A stretch of 64,000 bases of DNA from positions 30,552,001 through 30,616,000 of the forward strand of contig NC_077240.1 of the NCBI RefSeq assembly GCF_947179165.1, read 5' to 3'. This DNA comes from Solanum dulcamara (lineage: Eukaryota; Streptophyta; Magnoliopsida; Solanales; Solanaceae). Made by a program: the position numbers and the translations under genes. The notes beneath the pieces are model-generated. The model was not told where the DNA came from and ran no database searches. It worked only from the letters and a program-made list of their open reading frames with translations. Positions 61,671 to 64,000 of this stretch are shown here, piece by piece; within the stretch, counting starts at the first letter, position 1, and each line of letters opens with the position of its first letter.

Positions 61671-63645
61671 AAATGGCTTTGTAATCTATTATGATGTATC
61701 CAGAGTTGGATCAGGTTGTGTCTTGATACAAAAAAGGTAAGGTGATAGCATATGCTTCCAGACATCTTAAGATTCACAAGAGGAATTATTTGGCTCATGA
61801 TCTAGAGTTGACAGCCATAGTATTTGCTCTTAAGATTTGGCGTCATTATCTTTATGGCGTGTATATGCATGTGTTCACTGATCACAAGAGTTTATACTAT
61901 GTATTTAGTCAGAAAAAGTTGAACCTAAGGAAGAGGAGATGGCTTGAATTGCTCAAGAATTATGACATAAGTATTCTCTACCATCTAGGTAAGGCTAATG
62001 TTGTCGATGATGCCCTTAGCAGGTTGCCCATGGGGAATACTGCTCATGTGATGGGAGAGAAGAAAGAGTTGTCCAAAGAAGTTGATACACTTGCACGTTT
62101 GGGAGTCCATCTTATGAACTCTAAAGAAAGAAGATTTATTATTCAAAATAGGGTTGAGTCTTCATTAGTTGTTGAGGTAAAATAAAAGAAAGATCAAGAT
62201 CTTATTCTCCTTCAATTAAAAGAAGATGTCCTTAAACAAAAAGTGATGTCTTTTGTCAAAAGGAGAGATGGGGTGTTGAGGTATCAAGGTAGGCTATGTG
62301 TTTTGAGTATTGATAGTCTTCGAGATAGAATAATGATAGGGCCCATAGCTCTAGATATTCAATTTATCTAGGCTCTACAAAGATGCACTATGACTTGAGA
62401 GAAGTCTATTGGTAGAATGGAATGAAGAGAGATATAGTAGAATTTGTTATCAAGTGCCCGAATTACCTAAAGTCAAAGTTGAGCATCAAAGGTCATGTGG
62501 TGTAGCTCAGAATATAGAGTTGACAGAGTCAAAATGGGAGATGATTAATATGAATTTCATTATAGGTTTATCGTGGTCTTGCAGACAACATGACTCTATT
62601 TGGGTGATTATAGATAGAATGACCAAATCAACCCACTTTCTTACCTAGGAGTACAGATTAAGCAAAGGATTATGCAAGGTTATATATTCGAAAGATAGTA
62701 AGATTGCATGGAGTTCTCTTGTCCATCATCTCAGACAGAGGTATTCAATTCACTGCTCAATTTTGGAAGTCGTTTCAAGAATGTTTGGATTCAAAAGTGA
62801 ATCTTAGTACCATTTTCGATCCTCAAATAAATGGTCAGGCAGAACGTACAATTCAAACTCTTAAAGATATATTGAGAGCCTGTGTTATCGACTTCAAAGG
62901 TAGTTAGGATGGCCATTTTCACTTATTGAGTTGGCTTACAGTAATAGCTTTCGTTTGAGCTTTCAAATGGCTCCATAGGAGGCTCTTTATGGGAGGAAAC
63001 GTAGATCTCTAATTGGTTGGTTAGAAGTTGGTGAAGTTGAGTTGAAGGGCCAGACTTGGTTCATCAAGTTATGGAAAAGGTAAAGATTATCCAAGAAAGG
63101 TTAAAGACTGCACAAAGTCATCAGAAATCCTACACTAATGTTAGGAGGAGAGACTTCGAGTTTGAAGTCAATTATTGGGTGTATTTGAAAGTTCCACCCA
63201 TGAAGGGAGTTATGAGGTTTGGGAAGAAAGAAAAGTTGAGTCCCGATATATTGGTCCTTTCCAGATTATAAAGTAAGTTGGTAATGTCGCCAATGAGTTA
63301 GAGCTCCCATCAAAGTTAGATGTTGTTCATCCACTATTCCATATCTCCATGCTTAAGAAATGCATAGGAGATCCTTCACTCATTATTCCTATAGAAAATA
63401 TTGGAGTGAAAAATAGCTTGTCCTATGAGGAGATTCCTTTCCAAATTCTTGATCGTCAGGTTCGTAAATTGAGGACCAAAGAGGTCATTTTAGTCAAAGT
63501 TTTATGGAAAAATCAATTCACTGAGGAGGCTACACGGGAAGCTAAAGAGGATATGAAAGCCAAGTACCGTCATCTATTCGTTCCTACTAGTGTAGCTATT
63601 GAAGGTAATATTCTTATTCCTATCTCTGAGTTTGTACCTTCTTAA
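61671..63645 (+). pseudogene. RNase H, integrase and chromodomain-like tail of the old gypsy element
   Basis: 61742-62185 gives RNase H ([20 protein letters not shown], then [20 protein letters not shown]). The integrase core (62540-62900) reads MNFIIGLS where Asp is expected, then SDRGIQFT and GQAERTIQTL, so the first catalytic Asp is Asn while the other two acids remain. 63056-63645 covers the C-terminal integrase and the chromodomain-like tail (YEEIPFQILDRQVRKLRTKE), ending at a proper TAA. Frameshifts and stops occur throughout. Confidence 0.87.
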
Positions 63646-63756
63646 GTTTAAGTTATTGAGTGAGTTATTCTTGAGGATGAGTTTTAAGTTATTGCATTCT
63701 ATTCGTGCTTTGAGAAAATCCTTAGCTTGGCCATCATTCAAGTATGAATGATCCCA

Positions 63757-63768
63757 AGGGGGAGATAT
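63757..63768 (+). promoter_or_regulatory. Polypurine tract of the old gypsy element
   Basis: AAGGGGGAGATA (63757-63768 approximately) directly precedes the 3' LTR and closely matches the tract of the element at 3786. Confidence 0.82.
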
Positions 63769-64000
63769 TATAACACCCGGTACTATTCTAGCTAGATCAA
63801 AGTTTGAGGACCAAGATAAAACCTGAGAAAAAGTAAGAAAAGTGGATTGCCTAGAGTCCACAAGTGGTACCTACGATCCATAGTAGTACCAACGAGTCAT
63901 AGATGATCATCCATAGGTCACTCCAATACTTAGAGAAAATCTGAGTTTCTTCAACCCATCCTACGAGTGGCTTCCACGGCTCCTAGGAGTTCCTATTGAC
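63769..64000 (+). repeat. 3' LTR of the old gypsy element, cut by window end
   Basis: Begins TATAACACCC and follows the 5' LTR at 51329 block by block (AGGACCAAGATAAAACCTGA, AAGTGGATTG, AGTGGTACCTA). It runs off the right edge. Confidence 0.85.

Larger units (their letters stand above)
51329..64000 (+). mobile_element. Old Tekay-like gypsy element nested in copia, runs off the window
   Basis: A chromovirus on the plus strand, interrupting the copia remnant. The 5' LTR (51329-54437) and 3' LTR (starting at 63769) both begin TATAACACC, a TG-to-TA change at both ends. The primer site, gag, protease, RT, RNase H, integrase and chromodomain-like tail are in order but full of stops. Three other LTRs are inserted within it. 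The first 230 bp of the two LTRs look only about 85% identical by eye, so it is much older than the element at 1459. Confidence 0.85.

Overview
This is a plant nuclear (heterochromatin-like) window, almost certainly Solanaceae and probably Solanum. The evidence is GT-AG introns in a class III peroxidase gene, plant-specific retrotransposon lineages (Tekay/Del chromovirus, Ogre/Tat, Athila-like Ty3/gypsy and Tork-like Ty1/copia), and the absence of any bacterial gene layout. The genus is inferred from overall resemblance of the repeats, not from a database search. Only one intact host gene was found: a four-exon secreted peroxidase on the minus strand (44189-45927) with a TATA box at 46038-46046. 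Nearly everything else is a nest of transposable elements in different states of decay.

Layout from left to right. 100-810 is a diverged tandem repeat of about 242 bp. 1459-11091 is a nearly complete Tekay-like chromovirus on the minus strand with 2.33-kb LTRs, a perfect TATTC target duplication, an initiator-Met-tRNA primer site and a polypurine tract; its gag-pol is broken by one frameshift and two premature stops. 11097-12545 holds a possible CACTA end and a relic gypsy LTR. 12550-41688 is an Athila-like element that has lost its pol region. It carries two later insertions. The first is a 21.3-kb Ogre-type element inserted in gag (13493-34751, target duplication GACAG/GATAG). The second is a 3.56-kb hAT derivative inserted in the 3' noncoding part (36060-39618, 8-bp duplication). 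The 3' LTR of the Athila-like element (40091-41688) abuts the 3' part of a LINE (41689-43848).

The Ogre element has the full lineage-specific plan: long LTRs, an Arg-type primer site, an extra ORF1, gag-protease with a G-patch, an intron between protease and reverse transcriptase, RT with RNase H, a second RNase H, integrase, and a repeat-rich 3' region. It is dead: it has many stops, at least four frameshifts, and a lost integrase catalytic Glu. Its 3' LTR lacks about 1.58 kb that the 5' LTR keeps, with TTCAT at the break.

Right of the peroxidase are a Mutator-like MITE (46685-47157, 9-bp duplication), then the 3' half of a Tork-like copia element on the minus strand (48266-51328) whose LTR contains a hAT-like MITE. 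A plus-strand Tekay-like gypsy element (51329 to beyond 64000) interrupts this copia. The gypsy element itself carries three LTR insertions: 52244-53583 inside its own 5' LTR, and 57208-59441 and 59544-61665 inside pol.

No tRNA, rRNA, CRISPR or virus-derived gene was recognised. The least explained signals are: arrays of short palindromes in four unrelated LTR families; a roughly 480-bp higher-order repeat inside the hAT element; repeated hairpins and a repeated GATATGTAGG motif in the Ogre 3' region; W-box-containing direct repeats in the copia LTR; and a telobox plus CT-rich leader in the Ogre LTR. All identities and lengths are by eye; no alignment or search was run.
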